From assembly GCF_021462225.1 (NCBI RefSeq), contig NC_061811.1, positions 5,345,663 to 5,409,662 of the forward strand: a DNA stretch of 64,000 nt, written 5' to 3'. The position numbers and the translations under genes are program-made. This document shows positions 49,360 through 60,299 of this stretch, one piece after another. The notes beneath the pieces are model-generated. The model worked only from the letters and a program-made list of their open reading frames with translations. It had not been told where the DNA came from and did not search any database. Position 1 is the first letter of the stretch; each line of letters starts with the position of its first letter. Source of the stretch: Girardinichthys multiradiatus. Lineage: Eukaryota; Chordata; Actinopteri; Cyprinodontiformes; Goodeidae.

Positions 49360-49680
49360 CACCGGCCACTTCATTAGGTACATCCAGAACTGTGGATTCA
49401 GATCTAATGAGATCTGGTGGATGTGGGGGCCCTTGGAGTACAGTGAAGAAGCCAGTTGGAGGCATTCTGAGGTTTGTGACATGATGCCTCATTCTGCTGG
49501 AAGTAGCCATCAGCAGACGGGTCCACTGTGGTCAAGGGATGGACATGGTCAGCAACAGTACTCAGGGAGGTTTTAAACAATGCTCAATTGGTACAACAGA
49601 ACTATGTGTGAAAAGAAAATATCCTCCACTCCATTATACCACCAGCAGCCTGAGCCCTGATACAAGCCTGGATAGATCCC
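49360..49680 (-). mobile_element. Decayed Tc1/mariner relic (third type)
   Basis: Begins CGGCCACTTCATTAGGTACA and contains TGCTGGAAGTAGCCATCAGC, GGGATGGACATGGTCAGCAA and ACCACCAGCAGCCTGAGCCC. This is antisense wording of a common fish Tc1/mariner-type repeat. Confidence 0.62.
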
Positions 49681-51307
49681 TGTATATAAGTACACTACAT
49701 ATACATCTTACATAGACATATAGACAAACGACATTACATAAAAACTCTACATATACATCTTATAAAGAAAGACACATGAACATATCTTTGGCACTAATAG
49801 AACCCTATAGAGGGGTGGCGCCTGGTGCGGCCTCCTGCTGCTGTAGCCAACATGCTTAGGTTCAAATATAGTTTTCTGCATACCTTGGCTGTAACATAAG
49901 CTTTCTATTTTTTAAAGTTGAAATTTCCATAATTTGGTAAATGACCATACATTTCAAGTGGGAAAGTTGGAGTTTTATCACCAATCCCAACATCAGAATC
50001 CAAAATGGTTGTCTTGCATTTAAAACTTTGTAACTTTGTATTGTAAAGTACAATACATCCTCATTTTAATCTCATGTCATGTGTCTCTCATAAAATATTT
50101 AATCCAAAAAGTAAAAATGTGTGAATAAGTTACTACAGACTCCAAGAGTAAAAAAATGGTCTCGGGTCTCTGAGTCCATGACTGGATCTGCTCTGACATA
50201 GACAGCTGGCAGCGGGGCCTGTGGGCTTGTCGCTGCAGCTCCCTGGGGCTTCTGCACCTTTATGGAGAAACCTTAATACACAAGCGCGCCTACACTTACA
50301 CCCACAAGTGTTTGGATTCAGGTGTTAACATATACAAAGATGTTCTATATTGAGCTACGGTTGACACTAAACACATTGCATTCATTAGTACCGTGCACTT
50401 TTCAGTAACATTGCTGTTATGGGTTTCTGCAGGTGTAGAAGCAGTCTTCTAGGGCGCTACCTTGTATTCTCTTCATCCTTCTTTCTCTCTGTTTTTTTCC
50501 TCTCCTTATTCACCTCACCTCTCTCTTTCTTGCTTCTTTTTTTCACTTTCATTTCTGTCTCCAGGTCCGTTGCATTTGAAATAATCCCAAAGCAGTTTTT
50601 AATAAAGCTTTTTTTAAATATATAGTACTATAGCATAAAAGTAAATCTGTTGGGCTTCTTCTTGGCATTCAGAAAATAATTTTGAGAGCAACTCTGCCAG
50701 ACAGGACATATTTAAAAAAACAAAATGGTGAAATATACAGTGGTGTTAGCTTTTATTGCAAATAATAGGCCACTGAGTATATCAATTAGCAAATCTCCCT
50801 GGATTTAGAATTTGTAGCTGAAACATGTTTAAACTGGATTTTGTATAATTCCCAGATGAAAGGTTTGATTTCAGAGGTAAATGGAAGAATCTGCCAGCAC
50901 TTGGTCCTGGCTCACTCTGGCCCAGTTCATGCTGGGAGCAGTGTAAGTTTTTTCCAACAAAAAATTATTGTCATAGTTTTCCCGAACAAAACGGGCCAAA
51001 GACTAAATAAAAACTCATGCAGAATGATTAAAACTTTGCTAAAAATAACTATTCTTGGTTTTTGAAACTTTATTTTAAAAGCCAATTCTTAAAAAGTTGT
51101 TTAAAATTCCTTTTTTCCTTTTCCCAAACTTTTTCTTTATAAATTACAGGTATCATTAAGCATTGAAACCCTTTCTTGAAACTTCAGAGAGAAAGTTAAC
51201 TTTTGGTCAGCATTAAACGTTTTTACATTTATTTCTTATTCAGAAAATGTTCAATTTTCCCTGTAAGAAGCATAGAATTAATTTTAATATGTTTAGGTTT
51301 CTTTTTG
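49681..51307. other. Intergenic DNA, unassigned
   Basis: Mostly AT-rich, with a pyrimidine-rich stretch at 50465-50560. No supported gene or repeat. Confidence 0.5.
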
Positions 51308-52245
51308 TGCTGGGGCGGTTCGCAGCCAAGTGTGAAGTGGCTGGGATGAGGATCAGCTCCTCCGAGGCCATGGTTCTCGACCAGAAAAGGGTGGCTGGTC
51401 CTCTTCAGGTTGGAGGGGAGTTCCTGCCTTGTGGAGGAGTTCAAGTATCAAGGTTCAAGGTTCGAGGTGTTTTTATTAGTACCCATAGGTAAATTAGGTT
51501 GCAGAACAAGAGAGGCATCAACACAAACATTCAACAACACATATTAAGACACAAAGTACAAAATAAAAATAAAAAATAAATAAAAACAGTCCCTAGGGTT
51601 GGTGAGACATATTATTAAAAAAGACAATTGCTGTTGGGATAAAACGGACTCAGTATCTCTTGGTTCTACATTTTGGAACCACCAACCTCTGTTCTGATGG
51701 CAGGTATTGAAAGAGGTGTTTCAGGGGTTGCAGAGCGTCCTGCATGATGCTGGAGCTCTGTCTCTGCCGCTGATTAGTGTACAGCGTATCTTGGGGTCTA
51801 ACTCACGAGTGTGGGAGAATGGAACGGGTGATCGGTAGACGAATCGGTGCGGCCTCCGCAGTAATGGGGATGCTGTGCCAGTCCGTTGTGGTGAAGAGAG
51901 AGCTGAGCCGAAAAGCGATTTATGTTCCTACCCTCACCTATAGCCATGAACTTTGGGTCATGACCGAAAGAACGAGATCCCGGATACAAGCGGCTGAAAT
52001 GAGCTTCCTCTCTTAGAGATAGGGTGAAGAGCTCGGCCATCCGGAAAGAGCTTGGAGTTCAGCCGCTGCTCCTCCACATTGAGAGCACGTCTCACCAGGA
52101 GGAGGCCCAGGGGACGGCCCAGAACACGCTGGAGGGACTATGTCTCTCGGCTTGCCTGGGAACGCCTTGGGCTCCCCCCGGAGGAACTGGAGAAGGTGTC
52201 TGGGGAGAGGGAAGTCTGGGTGTCTCTACGGAAGACCACAAACGA
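51308..52245 (+). mobile_element. Truncated Rex3-like LINE split by another LINE end
   Basis: Matches the Rex3-like element at 19139-21373 from GCGGTTCGCAGCC through the C-terminal coding part. It has internal gaps and ends with ACGAACGAAG, a short version of the same AACG tail. Interrupted at 51450-51785. Confidence 0.78.
51450..51785 (-). mobile_element. LINE 3'-end insertion with AACCTTG tail
   Basis: Minus-strand fragment encoding a CR1/jockey-type RT C-terminal remnant (LPSEQRLVVPKC-like) and ending in ACACCTCGAACCTTGAACCTTG-like tandem units. Flanked by the 5-bp duplication GTATC (51445-51449, 51786-51790). Confidence 0.7.
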
Positions 52246-53348
52246 ACGAAGGGAGGTTTTTTTTAACGGAATTAAAGATAGAAGGAACCTAACAGTAAAT
52301 CTAAAGCTTGATTAGGTCTAAATAAGAGAATAAATTTATAATTCAATAAATATCCAGAATCTCCTCACTTCTTTAAATGTGTGATGGGATCATGGAATAA
52401 ATGAAGAATGTATCCTTCAGGCTGAACTTAATAAGTTTTCTATAGATTATGAGGTGGTTTTTATTTTGATTAGTATGATTTATTAGAAATACAATTTAGA
52501 TAAAACTGTCATTTTTGATATAGATTAGACCCACATACAGAGAACACTCAGAAGGAAACGTTTTACAATTTTTATTGTCAACAAAGTAGTCTAGGACAGG
52601 AACACCAAGTGTAAGGGAAGGAAGCAAAATAGATTGTTGAACAAACGAATGATATGAAGCAACTGATTACTAAGATCTGAGAAATGACTTACTAAATTGT
52701 TGGAGCAAGAACCGCCAGGGGTAGAGAGATTCAGAGTCATAACTTGCGAAGGAAGATTGTTCAGTTGTCTTCTCTGTGGTGAGCTTGGTGCCAGCCAGAA
52801 GGAGCTCAGGTGCCAATGTTCAAGATGGAGGAAGAAGCAGGGTGTGCTGATGCCTGGGTCCTGGAGTTGAGGGAAACGGGAAGCCGCCAGCTAGGTCCGT
52901 GTCCGAAAAGTACAGACGGAAGTGAGAGAAATCCACAAGAAGGTAGTTCCTTAACTCAGTAGCTGATAATCCAGATGCTCAGAGATACACTGGAACGAAG
53001 TCGGAACTCAGCAAGGTAAACAAAACCTGCGTGGGAACAAAATGCTAGATTACTTGAGTTCAAAAACGAAGCACAAAAATCAGTAGTGGCTGAGCTTGTT
53101 ACCACTAAGGCAAACACTCTGGCATCAAAGTGTTATTGTAGTTTACAACTAATAGAAATTTTATATTACAGACCCATTCAATAATTTAGGATATTGTTGA
53201 ACAGTTCATTTATTTTAGTAGCAGAATTCACATTATTTATTAATTACACACAGAGCGGTGTTTTGAAGTCTATATTTCTGTTAATCATGTTGTTTTTTGT
53301 TTTTGCTTACACCTAAGGGATACACAACATTTAAGATTAGAATATTAC
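52246..53348. other. Intergenic DNA, unassigned
   Basis: 52560-53050 is less AT-rich and may be an old repeat; no family recognised. Confidence 0.4.
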
Positions 53349-53690
53349 ATCAGAATCCATCCATCCATTGTCTTCCGCTTATCCGGGGTCGGGTCGCGGG
53401 GGCGGCAGCCTAAGCAGGGAGACCCAGACTTCCCTCTCCCCACCCACTTGGCCCAGCTCGTCTGGGGGAATTCCAGGGCGTTCTCAGGCCAGCCGAGAAA
53501 CATAGTCCCTCCAGCGTGTCCTGGGTCTTCCTCTGGGACTCCTCCCAATGGGATGTGCCTGGAACACCTCACCAGTGAGGCATCCAGGAGGCATCCTAAC
53601 CAGAAACGCGAGCCACCTCAACTGGCTCCTCTCGACGTGAAGAAGCCGTGGCTATACTCTGAGTGCCTCCCGGATGACTGAGCTTCTTGG
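53349..53690 (-). mobile_element. Rex3-like LINE 3' end with ATGG tail
   Basis: On the minus strand it ends CCCGGATAAGCGGAAGACAA followed by ATGG repeats. It contains the C-terminal coding wording (GAACGCC-like, GTCCTGGGTCTTCC antisense) with many changes. Same family as 19139-21373 but with a different tail unit. Confidence 0.75.
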
Positions 53691-53692
53691 TG

Positions 53693-53808
53693 TGTTTATG
53701 GCTGTTTATCCTGTGTGTCTCCGTGTTGCCCTGCGATGGACTGGCGACCTCTCGCCCGTAGGAAGCTGGAGATGGGCACCAGCTCTCCTGCGACCCTAAT
53801 AAACATTT
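53693..53808 (+). mobile_element. SINE 3'-part fragment
   Basis: Contains GTGTTGCCCTGCGATGGACT, GGCGACCTCTCGCCC and AGCTGGAGATGGGCACCAGC, the body of the SINE at 29247-29606, without the tRNA-like head. Confidence 0.65.
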
Positions 53809-53877
53809 TTAATACAGCAATGTGGGCCTACTGAAAAGTATGTCTATATACTGTACAGCATATTTACTTAATATTTG

Positions 53878-54420
53878 TTTGGGGCTCCTTTTGCATAATT
53901 ACTGCATCAATGAAGTTTGGTATGAAAGAAATGATCCTGTGGTTTTGCTGAGGTGAAACAAAAGCCCAGGTTTCTTTAATAACAGCTTTCAGGCCATCTG
54001 CAGTGTTGGTCCTAGTGTATCTCATCTTTCCCTGGACAACAGACCATATATTCTCTATTTACTCTATATTCCCTATTTTACCAATCCAAATTTACTTTCT
54101 TCTGAAAGGAGAACTTTCTACCCTGAGCAACAGTCCAGTTATCTTTCTCGATAGCCCAAGTAAGATGCTTTTGACATTATATCTGATTCAGGAGTGGATT
54201 AACACAAGGCGGCAGATAAAGCACAGGTCCTAGATACATCACTGTGTGGTGGCTCTCGAAGCTCTGACTCCAGCTGCAGTACACACCTTGTGAAAATCTC
54301 ACCAAACTCCTGAATGGGCTTTGCTTCACAATCCTCCTGGCTGCAATTATCCTTGTAGATTGTGCACCTTTTTTTCTGTCACACTTTTTCTTCCACTTAA
54401 CTTTCCATTAACATACTTGT
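53878..54420 (-). mobile_element. Old relic related to Tc1 copies A/B
   Basis: Antisense transposase wording in the same order as copy A: CTTTCAGGCCATCTGCAGTG, GTATCTCATCTTTCCCTGGA, GAGCAACAGTCCAGTTATCT, TCGATAGCCCAAGTAAGATG. Heavily mutated, so this family or a relative was present long before copies A and B. Confidence 0.65.
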
Positions 54421-55700
54421 TACAATACTATTTTATTGAGATGATCTTAGTTATGTGGGCAGCGTTTTAAAAAGTACATGAGAATATGTCCCTATGTTGG
54501 ACCTGCAGTGGATGTGAAACCTAGCAACATACTTTGTTTAATGAAGCCCAGTAGAGCAGGTCAGTGAGAGGAAGTTAAGTCACACCCACAATCAAGCTGA
54601 GCCTCTGTGGAACCAAATGGAGGTTTATTTTCCAATGAACTTTATATGAACTCTTGAATGTTAAATGAACAGCCCTTTAATAAGCAGATTATGAGACATC
54701 TGATCACAGCTCCATGTTTTAGTAAAGACTCTGCTCAGATACACTCATTTCCTAACTTCATCAAATTAACATTTCTGTTTGCTATTTCAGGCAATGCCAC
54801 TTTAAGTCCTAAAATAAGAGAAAACATGACATGCTCAAACTGAGTATGAACTTTATGACCAGTAAAACACTGCTAACAAATAATGCCTCAAAACTATGAA
54901 GGCTATAAGATTATTTTTTACAGTCCCATCCTCTGCACTCACCACATAAGACAGGCAAAGGATTTATCACCAACACAACCAAGGACATAGAACATGGGCA
55001 CTTTAGTGGACTCACAAATTAAACCTAAAATAAAATCCTACTCATCCTTGACATTTTCGATTGCAGCTCCCCCCCGCCACACATCAAGGTGGGCTTGGGC
55101 AAGGCACCTAACCTGAAGCTCCATCCCACGTCATATATCGGGGAATCTTGTGAACGTAACTCTTGAATGAAAGTGCTTTAAGTGTCTGTATGACTAGAAA
55201 AGCACTTTATGAGGTCAATGCATTAAACCTGAAAACATATTACTCATAGACATAACACATCCTGCTATTCATTTGGAGCCATGTAAAAGCAAATGCCACA
55301 GCTGTTGACTGCATTTGAAACGATGAAGATTACACTCTTCATTAGAAAAAACACAGTCCAAACATTTTTATGTAGCCTGTATAAATGGTCTGTGGTTCTG
55401 GAAACTGTTGAACAAAATCCCTAATTAATGCGCTTCTTTCCTTCCTGACCTGATAGATGATAACAACCTTGGGTTACCAGGTAACAAAAATCCAGGGATT
55501 AAATAGAACATCCATAGCAGAGATGGGGGAAGTATATTATGAGTTTCCACAACTTGTTCTAATTATTTTAGGTTCTAAATGGATTAGAGGAAAGGGGGTA
55601 AAGTAACCGGTGAATCATTGAGATCAGTGATAAGGTTGGCAGGTATCACCTAATCCAGGAAGTAGCCAGGTATACAATTAGCTGCATTGGAGCATGGGTT
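54421..55700. other. Upstream region of cga
   Basis: No gene. Two bicoid/Pitx-type TAATCC core sites occur near 55581 (as GGATTA) and 55650 upstream of the TATA box. Such motifs control pituitary alpha-subunit genes, but cores this short also occur by chance. Confidence 0.35.
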
Positions 55701-55705
55701 CTCAA

Positions 55706-55711
55706 TATAAA
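55706..55711 (+). promoter_or_regulatory. cga: cga TATA box
   Basis: CAATATAAAGGAG about 30 bp before a short likely non-coding first exon and 150 bp before the second exon. A TATA promoter is usual for alpha-subunit genes. Confidence 0.6.
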
Positions 55712-55734
55712 GGAGTCCAGCAAAGAGGTGCAAT

Positions 55735-55758
55735 GAAGAGAAACTTCATCTCAACATG
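55735..55758 (+). other. cga: Likely first exon of cga (5' UTR)
   Basis: Short segment after the TATA box ending CAACATG|GTAACA, joined to the acceptor ATATAACAG at 55839. It ends in an ATG that is in frame with the coding sequence after splicing. Confidence 0.45.
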
Positions 55759-55857
55759 GTAACAGCCTGGATCTGCCTTTCAATTCCCTAAAACCTAACA
55801 CCTTTTTAATGCTTGTGTCTTTTTGTCTTCATATAACAGGTATCTGCTGCCACAACT

Positions 55858-56755
55858 ATGGACTGCATCAAATCAGCCGGGGTGTCTTTTCTTCTGTTGT
55901 ATTTTCTACTGAACGTAGCTGATTCTTATTCTAACTTTGATTCTTCAAGCAGTAAGGATTGTCCGTTGGTTAGAACAGTTACTGTTTGAAAGATTTTTAT
56001 CATCACAATTGAGATATTTATCTCAGTTTAAATTACTGAGTTTAATTTACTCAAAGAATTTAATTTCATATATCATTCACATGATATCTAACCCATCAGC
56101 CATGGCTCAAAGTGTTTTCTACCTCTGGTTTTGCAGTGGCCTGTGGGAAATGCGGTCTGGGATTAAACAGGGTTTTTTCACGGGATCGTCCAATCTACCA
56201 GTGCATGGGTTGCTGCTTTTCCCGAGCGTACCCCACCCCTCAAACAGCCATGCAAACGATGGCGATCCCGAAGAACATCACTTCAGAGGCAACATGCTGC
56301 GTCGCAAAGCACAGCTACGAGGTACAGTGGGCAAAAATACGGGGGTCAAATGTACAATTTACATACAAATAAGAATACATTTAATAAATACATGTTTAGA
56401 TGCAGTGGTAATCTACTTGTACTCCGCTATTTCATAGGGAAAAAATATATTTTTATTTATCACATTACTCTTTATAAATTTACATTGAAATCTATTTTTC
56501 TGACCAAGTTGGGGTTATTCTTTAACAATTCAGTTCTCCTGGTTGCAATTCTTGGTAAAAAATTTTTTTAAAAATGCATAAAACCATTTAATTATAAATG
56601 TTTACAGAAGTGAGTGATGTCATTTCAGCAGACATCTGCATTGCTCCCAGCTACTCCTCTTATGACAGGATGATGATATTAGCAGTTAGAAGAGTAGCTG
56701 TTGAGGTTGCAGAGCAAGCTAGTTTATAGGCCACCAGGGTATTTAAAGGTCAATG

Positions 56756-56829
<74 letters not shown>

Positions 56830-57011
56830 GATAGAACTCAATTTTTTCAGAGATTAAAAAATAAATCAAACACATGATTAATCTATTATTGTTATTCATT
56901 TGCTTCTTTTCTTCTCATTTAATCTATTTGCAGACAAATGTAGATGACATAACAGTGAGAAACCACACAGAGTGTCACTGCAGCACCTGCTATTATCATA
57001 AGCTGATATGA
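55858..57011 (+). CDS. cga: Glycoprotein hormone alpha subunit, complete
   Basis: Exons 55858-55951, 56137-56321, 56934-57011 (357 nt, 118 aa plus stop). The common alpha subunit pairs with LH, FSH and TSH beta subunits; secreted by pituitary gonadotropes and thyrotropes. Visible: signal peptide (hydrophobic [16 protein letters not shown]), ten cysteines of the cystine-knot mature chain, [15 protein letters not shown] core, two N-glycosylation sites (NIT in [14 protein letters not shown] in RNHTEC), and the receptor-binding HCSTCYYHK end, here followed by LI. The mature N-terminal stretch ([20 protein letters not shown]) differs from the usual fish form, notably Gly/Leu between the second cysteine and the VFSRDRP block. 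Length matches the family. Confidence 0.96.
56137..56321 (+). CDS. cga: cga exon 3 (central cystine-knot exon)
   Basis: From [18 protein letters not shown] to CCVAKHSYE. Seven of the ten cysteines. Acceptor TTTTGCAG, donor GAG|GTACAG. Confidence 0.96.
56760..56824. repeat. Compound TA/GA microsatellite
   Basis: (TA) about 13 units followed directly by (GA) about 18 units in the last cga intron. Confidence 0.97.
56934..57011 (+). CDS. cga: cga last exon
   Basis: [25 protein letters not shown] and TGA. Acceptor CTATTTGCAG. Confidence 0.96.
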   Translation, partial: TNVDDITVRNHTECHCSTCYYHKLI

Positions 57012-57369
57012 AAGGTGGAGACTTCCAGCCATCCCCCCATGCCCAGCTCTTCTGAGATGCACAAACTGCTCTCTGTTTGGAGGCAGGTGTTGTAGGCATC
57101 ACCAAATGTTTTCGTTAGTGTTTCTGTGTTTGTGATGTGTAATTAGCCTTCATGTTTGCATTAATGACTGCGTATCAATAACTGATGACTTGAAATTAAT
57201 TAAAATGTGCACCAAGAGCTTATTATGATGGTGTAGTGTTTTATTTCTTTGTAAACAATTTAATGTGATGAGTTTGTAGTAGCTTCAGAGCAAGTTAAAG
57301 GAGTCGTCATTGAGATGACTTATGTGATTGCAGGCTTTGTGATCAAATACATTTCTTAACTGAAGCTGA

Positions 57370-57375
57370 AATAAA
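57370..57375 (+). promoter_or_regulatory. cga: cga polyadenylation signal AATAAA
   Basis: First AATAAA downstream of the stop codon, giving a 3' UTR of about 370 nt. Confidence 0.55.
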
Positions 57376-59100
57376 ACATGTAACCAACTGATAAAATTTA
57401 ATGTAAAAAAAATTTCAGAGCTTAATACAATCAAAAGGTCAGGGATGTTCAGGCATTTTTTAAACTTTAGCTTTATTCTTATTATTTCAGTGTCTATAAC
57501 AAAAAATAAAGCCTCTAAATTAACTTTTTCTATGGTGACGAAACACTGAGTAGGTGGATTCAGCTGGCAAAGCTGAAGCCATATATTTAACTAAATGCAG
57601 CCAGCCTTTTGCTCATTTGCAGTTTAGACCTTTTTGCATTTTCAAAAATTTGCACATCTATTAGAAAAAGCTTGATTAACTGCATGTTTTTGCTTGTAAA
57701 TTTTGGCTCTGCAACTCACAGTGAATCCATGTTGTCTCAAAGCTTCCCCAGGGATGCCCTGTTTTCAGTCTAAAGAGATGAGAAACATGAGTGGATTTCA
57801 TCATGGGAACGTGGTGGCCGACCGTTTTAGTCCTGATGGAGATGGTTTATGGTCTCCATCAGGCGGTTAGAGTTTCAGCTCAGTGATACATATAACTGTC
57901 ATTCATCAAGCACTGTTTAATGATAAATTTTTTAGACGCCTGTGTGTAGACTGGGAGTTATGTATCGGTTGTGGATGCAGAGCCAGCCATAGGTATAAGC
58001 AATTCATGCGACTGCTTAGGGCCTCCTGCTGGCCTAGAGGCCCACCTGAGAACTTGCATTCACAGCAGAGAGGTTCACAAATGCACCAACCACGTTCATA
58101 CTAAAGTAAAGCATACACAGAGGAATAGGGAAAATATTTCATCCTTGTAAATAAATTGGGGAGTAACAGCATTTTTTCTCTAGTTGTGTTTGAATGCAAC
58201 AATAAACTTCTCGCTTCGGCCATTTGTATGGAAGCCTGCTCACATGACAGAGCTGCTTTGGAGTAAAAGGTTCAGGGAAATTGGTCCCTGCTTGCTAAAA
58301 TTACAGCCCATGTAAGGTTTTGTCACAACCGTACCCGCGGCCCATCTTGGAGGACGAAAACATGGCTTTTATTAATGCCAAAGGAAGAATTTTTATTTTG
58401 TTTTATTTAACTGCTGGCAAACGCTACTGGCGACAAGCTTTTAATTTCAAAACTTACAACTTGCCTGAAACCTAGACCTCAGTAACCCTAGATGCAACAT
58501 CTGGCCGTCTGCCTAAAGAGATCAAATTAACATTTACTCTTAGATTAGTTTTGCAAATATATGTGTATGAGCTAAAACATTATTTTCAAGCAGTCTAAAT
58601 TTAATAGACGTCCAGATTACGTTTGTAAAAGTTCTAGTTTTAGCCTTAGACCTGATGGTTCTTCAAATGATCAAATGTCTCTCTTCATCTCTTTGTCTTT
58701 GATTTTTCAGTGAAAACTAACACAAACATTTTGTGTTTCTCCAGTAGAAGTGTTTGGTTATAGCTCTTCTCTGTATGTCCAGAGTGACAGACAGGACGTA
58801 GTATTTAACCACCCAACATGGTGGGGATGATATCCATCCACCAAGGCAATATGTGCTAGTGCCACATGTAAAAAAAAACAATGAATAAATACTTATCCTC
58901 GTCCAAAGTTTTTAAAATTGCAGCTATTGGTTCATGTTATTGTTCTTGCTCATTTATATTTGTTTTAGGTGAAGAACATATGTGGCAGAGGTGGGCCCCC
59001 AAATCGACTGTGTTCAGAGCCTCCTTGGTCGTTGGATCCGCCGCTGCCTGGATGCTTTCCTGACATCAGGGGTCTCTTTCTGGAGGAGCCCTCCATGAGC
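57376..59100. other. cga-znf292 intergenic DNA
   Basis: No supported gene. The last 100-200 bp before znf292 are GC-richer (GCGTGCGCGTGCGTGTGC) and probably contain its promoter. Confidence 0.5.
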
Positions 59101-59188
59101 TCTCCCTTCCCCCCTTCTTGCGTGCGCGTGCGTGTGCAGGGTCTGGCAGCGTAACATCTGTGCGTACGCGGTCGTGATTGTTGTGAAG

Positions 59189-59338
59189 ATGGCGGAGGGG
59201 GAGACAGAAAAGGAATATGATACACGGAAAGCCAACGAGGAGCTCCGAGAGCGCTTCCAGGCTCTGACCGCGGCTTTAAAAGAAAGTCCGCAGCCTCCGC
59301 TGGAAGCCTCCCTGCACTTCTGCCAGGAGTTCTGCCAG
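59189..59338 (+). CDS. znf292: znf292 exon 1
   Basis: Residues 1-50, MAEGETEKEYDTRKANEELR to HFCQEFCQ. Donor CAG|GTTAGC. Confidence 0.92.
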
Positions 59339-60266
59339 GTTAGCCCGTTATGCCGCTGCTCATCCCGGGCAGCCTGCAGCCCCTCTGGCTTCCTGGCCGA
59401 GGATGCGCGTCTACGTTTGCTATAACAATGTAGCTAAGGAGCTAGCAGCCTAGCTAGTCGCCTGCATTTCTAGATGTAGAGGGAAAAAAAAACCATTTGG
59501 GGTGTTTTTCCATTTTTACTCTGATGGATGTATCTGACGTGCCGTTATTAGCAAACTCTGACTTTCAAAAAGAGGCGAGGTCGCTGCAGAGTCTGCCTAC
59601 TGTGCAAATATAGCCCGTATTTTCCAGGCCAGATAGCCCACAGCAGATGAATGTTGCTAGCTGGTATGCAGGGTCCCCCTGTCCTGTGCAGTGGTCATGC
59701 TGTGCAAAAAAACGGATAGCTGCGTTAGCGAGATTTACACTGCGAATGCATTGATGTGCACTGAAATATACACTCCTTAAAGCGTCATAAAACGCCACAG
59801 AAAGGCTAAAAACACTGTACCCCTTCTTTTTGAAATGTTGGAGGGCTGTAAAATGGGGTTACTTTTGTGAGGGTGTTTCATTGATCGCGGAGAGCTGTAA
59901 TTTTTTTTTTTTTTTTTCCACAGGACGCTAGCCCGGGCCTTTTCCTCTAATTAATCCAGCTAATTACATCAGCGCAGATGTTAAATACAGTGTAATAACT
60001 ATCCCCATCAAAACGCTTTAAATCTGATGTCGGTGAGAAATAAAGCGATCCTCCTTCATCTGCCTCAGAGACGGTGATTTAGAGGGAAAAGTGTGTCAGT
60101 GGTCACTGACTCCATTACATCCTCCTCATTAATTAGCCCCGGCTACCTATAAGACCAGAGATCTCCATGTGACTCCATTCAGTGCAAGTTATAGACATCG
60201 TGCTAGATTAGTCACAGATTATATCTTTGCTTTTATTCAGTTGAGAAAATTGTAACTCTTTTGTTG

Positions 60267-60299
<33 letters not shown>

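Noticed and set aside
56350..56571. 73-codon frame downstream of cga exon 3
   Set aside because: Intronic AT-rich sequence; cga continues through the splice donor at 56321 to the exon at 56934.
56760..56824. Possible CRISPR-like or tandem functional repeat
   Set aside because: Simple TA/GA dinucleotide microsatellite with no spacers.
57995..58100. Short GC-richer segment GCTTAGGGCCTCCTGCTGGC
   Set aside because: Looks like an old repeat fragment, but too short to assign to any family.
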